Below are positions 41,367-49,441 of a stretch of 64,000 bases of DNA, piece by piece. This DNA comes from Streptomyces sp. CB01249 (GTDB lineage Bacteria; Actinomycetota; Actinomycetes; Streptomycetales; Streptomycetaceae): NCBI RefSeq assembly GCF_001905735.1, contig NZ_LISW01000006.1, positions 317,432-381,431 on the forward strand. Reading direction: 5' to 3'. A model generated the notes under the pieces. That model did no database searches and had not been told where the DNA came from. It worked only from the letters and a program-made list of their open reading frames with translations. A program made the position numbers and the translations under genes. Numbering within the stretch: position 1 is the first letter of the stretch; each line of letters opens with the position of its first letter.

Positions 41367-41517
41367 CGGCCGGCAGCGGATCGGGGCACGTCGATGGAAG
41401 GCCCCAGGAGTTCCCTGGTCCGGGTGCGCCCACCCGGTCGGCCGCAGGGTCGATCCGGTGGTTACTGTTCAGTCACTTAGCTTGATGTGCTGACTGCACC
41501 CGAACCGGAGGACCCGT

Positions 41518-42309
41518 ATGACCTCGCTCGACTCCGTGCTCGACCAGGACGGCGTCCGACTCACCGTCGACGACGCGGTTGCCACGGTGACCCTCACCAA
41601 CCCGGCGAAGCGCAACGCCCAGTCTCCCGCTCTGTGGCGGGCGTTGACGGAGGCCGGACGGGCCCTGCCCGGCAGTGTGCGGGTCGTCGTGCTGCGCGCC
41701 GAAGGCGTGTCGTTCTCCGCCGGACTCGACCGCCAGGCGTTCACCCCCGAGGGGTTCGACGGTGAGCCGTCGTTCCTCGACATGGGGCGCGGCCCGGAGG
41801 CCGAGCTCGACGCGCTGATCGCCGAGTACCAGGAGGCGTTCACCTGGTGGCGCCGCAACGACATCGTGTCGATCGCGGCCGTCCAGGGCCACGCCATCGG
41901 TGCGGGCTTCCAGCTCGCCCTCGCCTGTGACCTGCGCATCGTCGCCGAGGACGTCCAGTTCGCCATGCGCGAGACCAGCCTCGGCCTGGTGCCCGACCTC
42001 ACCGGCACGCACCCCTTGGTGCACCTCGTCGGGTACGCCCGCGCGCTGGAGATCTGCGCCACCGGCCGCTACGTCCACGCCGAGGAGGCGGAGCGCACCG
42101 GCCTGGCCAACCTCGTCGTGCCCGCCGCCGACCTCGAAGGCGCCGCGCGCGACCTGGCGGGTGCCCTGCTGGCCGCCCCGCGCGACGCCGTCATCGAGAC
42201 CAAGGCGCTGCTGGGCGGCGCCCTCTCGCGTACGTACGAGGAGCAGCGCGCCGCCGAACGGGCCGCGCAGGGCCGCCGCCTCCGCGACCTGGCGAGCGCC
42301 CTCGGCTGA
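41518..42309 (+). CDS. Enoyl-CoA hydratase/isomerase family protein
   Basis: A 263-residue crotonase-fold protein: ATVTLTNPAKRNAQSPALWRALTEAG at the start, the oxyanion-hole region RVVVLRAEGVSFSAGLDRQAF, and IAAVQGHAIGAGFQLALACDLRI with ETSLGLVPDLTGTHPLVHLVG. The usual catalytic Glu of hydratases is not obvious at the second position (LVPDL context), so isomerase or other crotonase chemistry is possible. ATG at 41518 follows ggagg. It is followed by a convergent terminator. Confidence 0.88.
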   Translation: MTSLDSVLDQDGVRLTVDDAVATVTLTNPAKRNAQSPALWRALTEAGRALPGSVRVVVLRAEGVSFSAGLDRQAFTPEGFDGEPSFLDMGRGPEAELDALIAEYQEAFTWWRRNDIVSIAAVQGHAIGAGFQLALACDLRIVAEDVQFAMRETSLGLVPDLTGTHPLVHLVGYARALEICATGRYVHAEEAERTGLANLVVPAADLEGAARDLAGALLAAPRDAVIETKALLGGALSRTYEEQRAAERAAQGRRLRDLASALG

Positions 42310-42318
42310 CGCACGGGC

Positions 42319-42352
42319 GGGCCGGCCGGGGCCGAGACGCCCCCGCCGGCCC
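42319..42352. terminator. Bidirectional hairpin between convergent genes
   Basis: gggccggccggggc / gcccccgccggccc, 14 positions with one mismatch and a 6-base loop, between the hydratase and the minus-strand gene at 42369. Confidence 0.6.
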
Positions 42353-42368
42353 GGACCCGTACCGCGGC

Positions 42369-43067
42369 TCAGTCCTCCGCGACCGCCGTGACCAGCACCG
42401 CGACCGGGGGCCGCCCCTCGGCCGCCTCCGTCACCGCCTCGCGCACGGCGAGGGCCACGTCCAGCGCGCGGTGACCGCTCTCCGTCGCCAGTTCGACGCG
42501 CACATGGTCCTCGCCCGTCCGCACCGCCGGACCGAGCACCCCGGTCAGCGCCGCCACCCCGGCCACCGAGGCGGCGGCCCGCCCCGCGGCGTTCTCCGCG
42601 TCCACCGGGCGCACCTCCTCCGGCTCCGGCTCCACTCGTTCGGGTGAGCCGTCGAGCAGTTCCGTCACCCGCAGGTCCACCTCGGAGACCACCAGGCCCA
42701 GCCGGCGCGCGGCGGCCGACAGAAGGGCCGCGCGCAACGCGTCGGCGGCTGCGGGCAGGGGCCGGTCGGCCGTCGCGGTCATCGTCGCCTCGATTCGTAG
42801 GGGACCCGGCGGCAGCGCGCTCGGGGGCGGGGGCACCTGTGCGGCGGGCGCCGAGTCCGGGTCGGCCACGGCGATCCGCAGCTCACCCAGGACCGGACCG
42901 GGCTCGGGGCCCGCCACGGCCCGGCGCAGCACCGCGACCGCGGCCCGCTCCGCGATCCAGGCGCCGTCCGCCGGACCGCCCAGAGGGAGCAGTCGCCCCA
43001 GCGAGAGCCGTTGCCGTACCGCAGCCGTCCATGCGTGGGCCCTGTGCGGGCCGTCAGCCGTCGTCAT
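42369..43067 (-). CDS. Asp23-related protein, divergent member of the envelope cluster
   Basis: A 232-residue acidic, Ala/Pro-rich protein with no signal peptide. The N-terminal half has a repeat-like helical pattern. The C-terminal 85 residues (GRAAASVAGVAALTGVLGPAVRTGEDHVRVELATESGH and onward, about 155-232) follow the alternating pattern of Asp23 domains: VAGV, a strand ending VELA, then VREAVTE and a closing VLVTAV strand. I infer a diverged Asp23-like fold. It is divergent from the Asp23 gene at 43161 with a 93-base gap, sharing promoters. Homologues are annotated as P10-like in Streptomyces, a name with little meaning. Confidence 0.7.
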   Translation of the reverse strand: MTTADGPHRAHAWTAAVRQRLSLGRLLPLGGPADGAWIAERAAVAVLRRAVAGPEPGPVLGELRIAVADPDSAPAAQVPPPPSALPPGPLRIEATMTATADRPLPAAADALRAALLSAAARRLGLVVSEVDLRVTELLDGSPERVEPEPEEVRPVDAENAAGRAAASVAGVAALTGVLGPAVRTGEDHVRVELATESGHRALDVALAVREAVTEAAEGRPPVAVLVTAVAED

Positions 43068-43160
43068 GGCCACCAGACTGCCGTATCCACGGCGCGAGTC
43101 GGGGCAAGCGCCCTTAATGTGGGCGAAGTAGTCACATCTGCCCCGAAGGGAAGAGCGGCG

Positions 43161-43643
43161 ATGACCGAGACCCCACAGCGGAACCGGCCCGAGAACCCCG
43201 ACAGCAACGCCTCGGGCGGCAGCAGCCTGACCAAGCGCGGCGGCGGCGACCCCGGCACCCGCGGCCGTACGACCATCGCGGACGGCGTGGTCGAGAAGAT
43301 CGCCGGAATGGCGGCACGCGACGTCGTCGGGGTGCACGCGATGGGCAGCGGCCTGTCCCGCACGTTCGGCGCGGTCCGCGACCGCGTCCCCGGCGGCTCC
43401 AAGTCCGTCACCCGCGGCGTCAAGGCCGAGGTCGGCGAGACCCAGACCGCGCTGGACCTGGAGATCGTCGTGGACTACGGCGTGTCGATCGCCGACGTCG
43501 CCCGCGATGTACGGGAGAACGTCGTCGCGGCCGTCGAGCGCATGACGGGCCTGGAAGTGGTCGAGGTCAACATCGCCGTCAGCGACGTGAAGCTGCCCGA
43601 CGAGGACGACGATGACGACGAGTCAGAGTCCCGCGTCCAGTAG
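43161..43643 (+). CDS. Asp23/Gls24-family envelope stress protein
   Basis: A 160-residue Asp23 protein. After a polar, disordered N-terminus (about 1-35) comes the domain RTTIADGVVEKIAGMAARDVVGVHAMG, a basic loop, then TALDLEIVVDYGVSIADVARDVRENVVAAVERMTGLEVVEVNIAVSDV. It ends in an acidic DEDDDDDESESRV tail. Asp23 proteins are membrane-associated through AmaP, which is encoded at the end of this cluster. First gene of a plus-strand operon of five. ATG at 43161 follows gaaggga. Confidence 0.92.
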   Translation: MTETPQRNRPENPDSNASGGSSLTKRGGGDPGTRGRTTIADGVVEKIAGMAARDVVGVHAMGSGLSRTFGAVRDRVPGGSKSVTRGVKAEVGETQTALDLEIVVDYGVSIADVARDVRENVVAAVERMTGLEVVEVNIAVSDVKLPDEDDDDDESESRVQ

Positions 43644-43676
43644 TCCCGGCGTCCCCGAGCGGTTGAGGAGCACACG

Positions 43677-43868
43677 ATGAGCATGGCTGTGGCCGGTCTG
43701 CTGGCCGGCATGGCGCTCGGTTTCGCCGGATACTTCGGCGGGTTCGGAGCCTTTGTGCTGGTGGCCGCCCTCGGAGCGGTCGGCTTCGTCGCCGGCCGCT
43801 TCGTCGACGGCGACCTGGAACCCGGCGACTTCTTCCGCAGTCGCGAGCGCGGCGACCGACGGCGGTGA
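43677..43868 (+). CDS. Small membrane protein of the Asp23 cluster
   Basis: A 63-residue protein with Gly-rich hydrophobic segments (AVAGLLAGMALGFAGYFGGFGAFVLVAALGAVGFVAGRF) and a charged tail (SRERGDRRR). It lies 33 bases after the first Asp23 gene and overlaps the next by four bases (GTGA). Similar small proteins recur in Asp23/AmaP operons and may be a membrane partner. Confidence 0.85.
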   Translation: MSMAVAGLLAGMALGFAGYFGGFGAFVLVAALGAVGFVAGRFVDGDLEPGDFFRSRERGDRRR

Positions 43869-44227
43869 CGGAGGTGTCGGGGGCGAGCGGCCCGGTCCCG
43901 GCCGGGGAACGGGGAGAGACGCGGATCGCCGACCGGGTGGTCGCGAAGATCGCCGCGCAGGCGGCCAAGGAGGCGGTCGACACGACTCCGAAGGAGGCGG
44001 CGTCGCCCCGTGCCACGGTCACCGTGCACCGCGACACCGCCCGCGTACGGGTGAGTCTGGAGCTGGGATATCCCACGGACATCGGCCACCAGTGCGGTGC
44101 CGTGCGTCGGCGGGTCGCCGAGCGGGTAAAGGCGTTGGCGGGGATGGAGGTGCCCGAAGTGGCCGTCCAGGTCGAACGCCTGCATCCCACCGGAGCGAGC
44201 CTGGCGGCACAGGGGAGGATTCGATGA
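43865..44227 (+). CDS. Second Asp23-family protein
   Basis: A 120-residue Asp23 domain protein: GETRIADRVVAKIAAQAAKEAVD, ATVTVHRDTARVRVSLELGYPTDIGHQCGAVRRRVAERVKALAGMEVPEVAVQVERL. It lacks the long tails of the first paralogue. GTG at 43865 overlaps the preceding stop, and its stop overlaps the next ATG, giving tight coupling. Probably forms mixed envelope assemblies with the first Asp23 protein. Confidence 0.88.
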   Translation: MTEVSGASGPVPAGERGETRIADRVVAKIAAQAAKEAVDTTPKEAASPRATVTVHRDTARVRVSLELGYPTDIGHQCGAVRRRVAERVKALAGMEVPEVAVQVERLHPTGASLAAQGRIR

Positions 44228-44910
44228 CCGAGCCCCACGACCCGGACGACGGCACGCGGCGACCGCCCGAGGCCGGGGCGGTGGAACACGGCAGTGTCCT
44301 CGCGCTCGACCAGTCGGCCTCCTCCGCGGCCTACGACCCCGCGCCCGACAAGGAACGGCCCGATGGCCGCGCGGGGCGCTTCTGGGCCGCCCGCCGCATC
44401 CCCGCCGGCATCGTCGCCGCGGTGATCCTCGGCGCGAGCGGCCTGCTCCTCTACGACGTGGCGGCGGTCCGCGCCGGACACCCCGCGATGCAGTGGCGCC
44501 GCACCCTGGCGGACGAGCTCGCGACCCGGCGGCTGGACGACGTCTGGGTGCTGACCGGCGCGTCCGTCGCGGCCGCCCTCGGGCTCTGGCTGCTGCTCCT
44601 CGCGCTCACGCCCGGGCTGCGCGACCTGCTGCCGATGCGCCGCGAACACACCGACGTGCGCGCCGGGCTGGACCGGACGGCGGCGGCCATGGTGCTGCGC
44701 GACCGGGCCGTCGAGGTGGCCGGCGTCCAGTCGGTCCGGGTCCGCATGGGCCGGAGCAAGGTGGGAGTGCGTGCCGTCTCGCACTTCCGGGAACTGGACG
44801 ACGTACGGGCCGACCTGGACACCGTGCTCTCCACAGGCATCCGGGAACTGGGACTCGCCAGGCAGCCGAGCCTGTCGGTCCATGTCCGCCGGCCGGCGAA
44901 GAAGGGGTGA
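44224..44910 (+). CDS. DUF6286-type membrane protein of the Asp23 cluster
   Basis: A 228-residue protein with a disordered N-terminus (1-55), two membrane helices (about 62-82 and 102-125) and a C-terminal soluble domain (about 140-220) with the pattern VLRDRAVEVAGVQSVRVRMGRSKVGVRAVSHFRELDDVRADL, reminiscent of AmaP/Asp23 interaction domains. It overlaps both neighbours by four bases. Function unknown beyond the cluster context. Confidence 0.82.
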   Translation: MTEPHDPDDGTRRPPEAGAVEHGSVLALDQSASSAAYDPAPDKERPDGRAGRFWAARRIPAGIVAAVILGASGLLLYDVAAVRAGHPAMQWRRTLADELATRRLDDVWVLTGASVAAALGLWLLLLALTPGLRDLLPMRREHTDVRAGLDRTAAAMVLRDRAVEVAGVQSVRVRMGRSKVGVRAVSHFRELDDVRADLDTVLSTGIRELGLARQPSLSVHVRRPAKKG

Positions 44911-45494
44911 ACGGCGTGCTCAGGACCGTCAACCGGGTACTGCTGGGGCTGGCCGGGCTGGTGCTGATCTGCGTGGGCGGCGGGGTGCTCGCCGCGGCGG
45001 CGGGCCTCTCCGTGCCGTCCTGGTGGCCCTGGTACGGCAAGAACGACGTCCTGCTCAGCGAGGCCGACCGGGACCGCTGGCGCGGCGAGGGCTGGTGGTG
45101 GCCGACCGTGATCGCGGTCCTCGCCGTCCTCGTGGTCCTCGCCCTGTGGTGGCTGCTGGCCCAGCTCCGCCGCTCGCGCCTCAACGAGGTGCTGGTGGAC
45201 AGCGGGGACGGCGAGGGCGCCCTGCTGCGCGGCCGCGCCCTGGAAGGGGTGCTCGCCGGGGAGGCGGGCGCCCTGGACGGCGTCGCCCGCGCCCAGGTCA
45301 CCCTGACCGGCAAGCGCTCCACCCCGGCCGCCCGGGTCCGGCTGCTGATGGAGCCGCACGCCGCGCCCGACGAGGCGCTGGGGAGGCTGAGCGGTGAGGC
45401 GCTGGCCCACGCGCGGGACTCCGCGGGGCTGGCCCGGCTGCCCGCCGAGGTCCGGCTCAAGGCCGTCAAGCACCGGGCCGCGCGGGTGAGCTGA
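44907..45494 (+). CDS. amaP: AmaP-like membrane anchor of Asp23
   Basis: A 195-residue protein with two N-terminal helices (about 8-30 and 63-85, WWWPTVIAVLAVLVVLALWWLLAQL) and a C-terminal soluble domain (about 110-195) ending LPAEVRLKAVKHRAARVS. Topology and position match AmaP, which tethers Asp23 to the membrane in Firmicutes. GTG start overlaps the DUF6286 stop. Last gene of the operon; followed by the 24-bp inverted repeat. Confidence 0.83.
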   Translation: MNGVLRTVNRVLLGLAGLVLICVGGGVLAAAAGLSVPSWWPWYGKNDVLLSEADRDRWRGEGWWWPTVIAVLAVLVVLALWWLLAQLRRSRLNEVLVDSGDGEGALLRGRALEGVLAGEAGALDGVARAQVTLTGKRSTPAARVRLLMEPHAAPDEALGRLSGEALAHARDSAGLARLPAEVRLKAVKHRAARVS

Positions 45495-45548
45495 CGGGCG
45501 GTGCGGTGGCGCGGGCCCCGCGCCACCGCCGTATCACCGCACGCGGCC

Positions 45549-45622
45549 AGGGCGTGTCCGCGAAGTCCCGTCTGGCCCGCCACGCCCTTCGGGCGTACGA
45601 CGGGACTTCGCGGACACGCCCT
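45549..45622. repeat. 24-bp perfect inverted repeat, dispersed-hairpin type
   Basis: agggcgtgtccgcgaagtcc and the next four bases (45549-45572) are exactly complementary to 45599-45622; the 26-base loop holds a second small hairpin (acgccc-ttc-gggcgt). The right arm runs into the stop codon of the SDR gene (45621-45623). It sits between convergent genes and must act as a terminator, but its length and sharp ends suggest a mobile-hairpin origin. Confidence 0.75.
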
Positions 45623-46376
45623 AGAAGCCGTGCCGGTAGCCGCCGTCGACCGGCACCATGATGCCCGTCAGGTACGAGGCGGCGGGGGACAGCAGGAACG
45701 CGGCCGTGCGGCCGAACTCCTCCGGGGTGCCGTAGCGGCGCAGCGGGATGTTCGCCTCGTTGGCGTTGCGCGAGGCCTCCGCGTCGCCCGAGAGCGCGTC
45801 CAGCTCCCGCACCCGGTCCGTGTCGATCCGGGCCGGCAGCAGACCCACGACCCGGATGCCGCGCGGGCCCAGCTCGTCGGCCATCGACTTCGCGACGCCG
45901 GCCAGGCCGGGGCGCAGCCCGTTCGAGATGGTCAGCCCGGCAATCGGCTCGTGGACGGAGCCGGAGAGCACGAAGCCGATGACCCCGCCCTCGCCGAGCG
46001 CCGCGGCGGCGGCCCTGGCCAGCCGTACCGCACCCAGGAAGACGGACTCGAAGGCCGTCTGCCACTGCTCGTCGGTGTTGTCCGCGATCCCGCCCGGCGG
46101 CGGGCCGCCGACGCTGATGAGGATGCCGTCGAGCCGGCCCAGGCCCTCCCGGGCGGCCTCCACCAGCCGTGCGGCCGACGCCGGGTCGGCGTTGTCGGCG
46201 GCGAGGCCGACGGCGTCCGGGCCCAGGTCGGCGGCTGCCTGCTGGGCGCGCCGTTCGTCCCGGCCGGTGATGATCACCTTCGCGCCGTCCGCCACCAGCG
46301 CCCGCGCGGTGGCGTAGCCGAGCCCGCGCGTCGCTCCGGTGACGATGTACACACGGTCCTTCAGTCCAAGATCCAT
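45621..46376 (-). CDS. SDR-family protein lacking the canonical YxxxK
   Basis: A 251-residue Rossmann-fold SDR with the nucleotide motif TGATRGLG (residues 13-20) and ISVGG in place of NNAG. The catalytic Ser region LSGSV (136-141) is present, but at the expected Tyr/Lys site the sequence is ISNGLRPGLAG (150-160), with no Tyr and no Lys at YxxxK spacing. The C-terminus GIMVPVDGGYRHGF is typical. It may bind NAD(P) but use different chemistry, or be non-catalytic. The stop codon lies in the inverted repeat downstream. ATG at 46376; next to the GH15 gene. Confidence 0.85.
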   Translation of the reverse strand: MDLGLKDRVYIVTGATRGLGYATARALVADGAKVIITGRDERRAQQAAADLGPDAVGLAADNADPASAARLVEAAREGLGRLDGILISVGGPPPGGIADNTDEQWQTAFESVFLGAVRLARAAAAALGEGGVIGFVLSGSVHEPIAGLTISNGLRPGLAGVAKSMADELGPRGIRVVGLLPARIDTDRVRELDALSGDAEASRNANEANIPLRRYGTPEEFGRTAAFLLSPAASYLTGIMVPVDGGYRHGF

Positions 46377-46380
46377 GGCC

Positions 46381-48207
46381 CTATCCTGCCGTGCCGCCCC
46401 CGGCGTCGTCCTCGGCGGCCCGTGCTTCGGCCGGCTGCGCCTCGGCGAGCGCGACCGCCGTACCGACCAGACCGATGTGGCTGAACGCCTGCGGGAAGTT
46501 GCCGAGCTGGCGCCCCGCCGCCGTGTCGTACTCCTCGGCGAGCAGGCCCACGTCGTTGCGCAGGGCGAGCAGCCGCTCGAAGAGCTCGGTGGCCTCCTCG
46601 GGGCGCCCGGTCATCCGCAGGGCGTCCGCCAGCCAGAACGAGCAGGCCAGGAAGGCGCCCTCGCCGCCGGGCAGCCCGTCGATCGAGCCGCCGTCCGTGC
46701 TGTAGCGGCGCACCAGACCATCGCTGCCCAGCTCCTCGCGCACCGCGTCCACCGTGCCGATCACCCGAGGGTCGTCCGGCGGCAGGAAGCCGGTCCGGGC
46801 GATCAGGAGCGTCGCCGCGTCCAGCTCCCGGGAGCCGTACGACTGGGTGAAGGTGTTGCGCACCGGGTCGTAGCCCTTCTCGCACACCTCCCGGTGCACG
46901 GCGTCCCGCATCGCCCGCCAGCGGTCGGCGTCCCCGGCCAGCGAGGGATCGTCCTCCAGGCTGCGCACCGCCCGGTCGGCCGCGACCCAGGCCATCACCT
47001 TGGAGTGCACGAAGTGGCGCCGCTGCCCGCGGATCTCCCACAGCCCCTCGTCCGGCTCGCGCCAGGTGGACTCCAGGAACCCGAGCAGGCTGAGCTGGAG
47101 GCTCCAGGCGTGCGGCTTGTCGTCCAGGCCCGCGTCCCGGGCCAGCCGGAGCGAGTCGATGACCTCCCCGTAGACGTCCAGCTGGCGCTGGCGCACCGCC
47201 GCGTTGCCGATCCGGACCGGGGCGGAGTTCTCGTAACCGCGCAGCCACGGCAGCTCGGACTCGGGGAGTCTGCGCTCGCCGGCCAGCCCGTACATGATCT
47301 GGAGGTCCGCCGGGTCCCCGGCGACCGCGCGCAGCAGCCAGTCGCGCCAGGCGGCGGCTTCCTCCAGATAGCCGGCCGAGACCAGCGCGCCGAGGGTGAG
47401 CGTGGAGTCCCGCAGCCAGCAGAAGCGGTAGTCCCAGTTCCGTACGCCGCCGATCTCCTCCGGGAGCGAGGTGGTCGGGGCCGCCACGATGCCGCCGGTC
47501 GGGCCGAAGGTGAGCGCCTTGAGAGTGATCAGCGAGCGGATCACGGCGTCCCGGTACGGCCCCTCGTACTTGCAGCGGGCGGACCACTCGGCCCAGTCGG
47601 TCAGGGAGTTCTCCAGCGCCTCGTACGGGTCGACGAGCCCCGGCCGGGGCGAGTGCGAGGGGTGCCAGGTCAGCACGAAGGCCACCTTCTCGCCCTCGGA
47701 CACGGTGAAGGAGGAACAGGTGGAGAACTGCTGGCCCCACGTCTTGACCGGCGGTTCGCTGCGCAGCCAGGCGGAGTCCGGCCCGGCGACCGCGACCCGG
47801 TGGCCGTCCGAGCGGCGCATCCAGGGCACGATGGACCCGAAGTCGAAGCGCAGTCGGATCACGGACGCCATCTCGACGGTGCCGCTGACCCCCTCGACGA
47901 TCCGCATCACGTCCGGCTCCTTGTCGCGCTGCGGCATGAAGTCGATGACCTTGACGGTGCCGGTGCGTGTCTCCCAGTACGTTTCGAGGACCAGGGAGTC
48001 GCCCACGTAGCCACGCCGGGTGCAGGTGTCCGCGCCCTTGGGTGCGATCCGCCAGTGGCCGTTGTCCTCGTCGCCGAGCAGGGCGGCGAAGCACGCGCCC
48101 GAGTCGAAGCGGGGCAGGCACAACCAGTCGACAGAACCGTTTTTGCCGACCAGGGCCGCGGTCTGCAGATCGCCGATGAGGGCGTAGTCCTCGATGCGTG
48201 GGGTCAC
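46381..48207 (-). CDS. GH15-family glycoside hydrolase (glucoamylase/trehalase-like)
   Basis: A 608-residue cytoplasmic GH15 protein. The N-terminal beta domain begins IEDYALIGDLQTAALVGKNGSVDWLCLPRFDS; the (alpha/alpha)6 barrel has the catalytic-region motifs GIVAAPTTSLPEEIGGVRNWDYRFCWLRD and, near the C-terminus, EEYDTAAGRQLGNFPQAFSHIGLV. In actinobacteria this group includes trehalases and glucoamylases; trehalose or maltodextrin breakdown is likely but not certain. GTG at 48207. It is only 4 bases from the SDR gene, so they form one transcript. Confidence 0.92.
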   Translation of the reverse strand: MTPRIEDYALIGDLQTAALVGKNGSVDWLCLPRFDSGACFAALLGDEDNGHWRIAPKGADTCTRRGYVGDSLVLETYWETRTGTVKVIDFMPQRDKEPDVMRIVEGVSGTVEMASVIRLRFDFGSIVPWMRRSDGHRVAVAGPDSAWLRSEPPVKTWGQQFSTCSSFTVSEGEKVAFVLTWHPSHSPRPGLVDPYEALENSLTDWAEWSARCKYEGPYRDAVIRSLITLKALTFGPTGGIVAAPTTSLPEEIGGVRNWDYRFCWLRDSTLTLGALVSAGYLEEAAAWRDWLLRAVAGDPADLQIMYGLAGERRLPESELPWLRGYENSAPVRIGNAAVRQRQLDVYGEVIDSLRLARDAGLDDKPHAWSLQLSLLGFLESTWREPDEGLWEIRGQRRHFVHSKVMAWVAADRAVRSLEDDPSLAGDADRWRAMRDAVHREVCEKGYDPVRNTFTQSYGSRELDAATLLIARTGFLPPDDPRVIGTVDAVREELGSDGLVRRYSTDGGSIDGLPGGEGAFLACSFWLADALRMTGRPEEATELFERLLALRNDVGLLAEEYDTAAGRQLGNFPQAFSHIGLVGTAVALAEAQPAEARAAEDDAGGGTAG

Positions 48208-48269
48208 GTTCAGGCGTCTTCCCGAACGGGGCCTCCGTTAAGCAGACTCCGTGCCAGGAGAGGCGGGTG

Positions 48270-49073
48270 TCACGCCTGGGCGGGCTCGGGCTCCGGTGTC
48301 GCGTCCTCGGCGGCGGCCGCCTGTGCTGCCGCGACCCGGTCGCGCTTCTCGCGCCGGGCCAGGACCACGAAGCCCACCGGGACCCCGGCGGCGAACAGCC
48401 ACCACTGCACGGCGTACGCCATGTGCGGGCCGATGGAGCTGTCGTCGGGGGCCTCGATCGGTTCCGGCGAGCCGTTCTTCGGCGCCGGGGCGGTGAGCTC
48501 GATGTAGCCGCCGAGCACCGGGCGGTCCAGCAGCCGGGCCTGCTGGGTGCTGCTGATCAGCATCACCTGACGGTCCGGAAGGTCCGAGATGTCCTTGATG
48601 CCGCTCGCGCCGGTCGTCTCGTCGGCCTTGAGCCGCCCGGTGACGGTCACCTCGCCCTTCGGGGCGGCCGGTACGTCGGGGAAGGCGTGCTGGTCGTCGG
48701 CGGAGGGGACCCAGCCCCGGTTGATCAGGACCGTGCCGCCGCCCTTGAGGTCGAACGGGACCAGCACGTGGACGCCGATGGAGCCGTCGGTGGCGGTCCT
48801 GCGACGGACGACCACCTCGTGCTTCTCGTCGAAGGTCCCGGTGGCCGTCACGGTGCGCCAGTAGTCCGCGCGCGGAACGGTGTGGCCGGGGGAGGTGAGT
48901 GCGGACACGGCGACCGGGTCCGCCTTCAGATTGCGCGAGATCAGGGCGTTCTGCGCGACCTTGTGCTCGTGCCGGTGCAGCTGCCAGAAACCCAGCTCGA
49001 TCATCGTGGGGATGAGGACGAGCGAGAGGAGGGCGAGGATCAGCCACTGCCGGGTCATCAGGAAGCGGTACAC
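48270..49073 (-). CDS. SURF1-family cytochrome oxidase assembly protein
   Basis: A 267-residue protein with two membrane helices bracketing an external domain: VYRFLMTRQWLILALLSLVLIPTMIELGFWQLHRHEHK at the N-terminus and PHMAYAVQWWLFAAGVPVGFVVLARREKRD near the C-terminus, with the SURF1 signature VLINRGWVPSADDQ between. SURF1 proteins help assemble the haem-copper oxidase. GTG at 49073 gives the usual N-terminus. The extended Ala/Glu/Pro tail is not conserved. Confidence 0.92.
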   Translation of the reverse strand: MYRFLMTRQWLILALLSLVLIPTMIELGFWQLHRHEHKVAQNALISRNLKADPVAVSALTSPGHTVPRADYWRTVTATGTFDEKHEVVVRRRTATDGSIGVHVLVPFDLKGGGTVLINRGWVPSADDQHAFPDVPAAPKGEVTVTGRLKADETTGASGIKDISDLPDRQVMLISSTQQARLLDRPVLGGYIELTAPAPKNGSPEPIEAPDDSSIGPHMAYAVQWWLFAAGVPVGFVVLARREKRDRVAAAQAAAAEDATPEPEPAQA

Positions 49074-49144
49074 CCCACGACGGTACAACCGGCCGCGGGG
49101 TGCCTCGCGCACGGGGTGGCCGAAGGGGTGGCCGCCCCGCGTCC

Positions 49145-49378
49145 TCAGACGCGGTCCACGATGCCCACCTTCCCCTCCGCGCGGGCGCAGTGCCCGCCGC
49201 AGAACCAGTGCCCGTCGACCTCGACGCCCTGGCCGATGACCTGGACCCGGCAGTGCTCGCAGATGGGCGCCATGCGGTGGATGGCGCAGGCGAAGCAGTC
49301 GAAGACGTGCACCGCGCCCTGCGCGTGCACCTCGAAGGACATCCCGTAATCGTTTCCGCAGACCTCACAACGTGCCAT
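49145..49378 (-). CDS. Cys/His-rich small metal-binding protein
   Basis: A 77-residue protein with a dense metal-ligand pattern: CEVCGNDY, then HVFDCFACAIHRMAPICEHC, then DGHWFCGGHCARAEG. That is nine Cys with several His, mostly as CxxC pairs, typical of zinc-ribbon or prokaryotic metallothionein-like folds. The pattern around HWFCGGHC resembles bacterial metallothioneins. Cytoplasmic, no partner gene obvious; 71 bases from the SURF1 gene start. Function unknown, metal binding likely. Confidence 0.8.
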   Translation of the reverse strand: MARCEVCGNDYGMSFEVHAQGAVHVFDCFACAIHRMAPICEHCRVQVIGQGVEVDGHWFCGGHCARAEGKVGIVDRV

Positions 49379-49441
49379 GCGCCACAGGGTGGGACCCGGA
49401 AGCGGCGGCGGGCAGCCGTCGGGCGGCGAGTCGCCGCCGGT

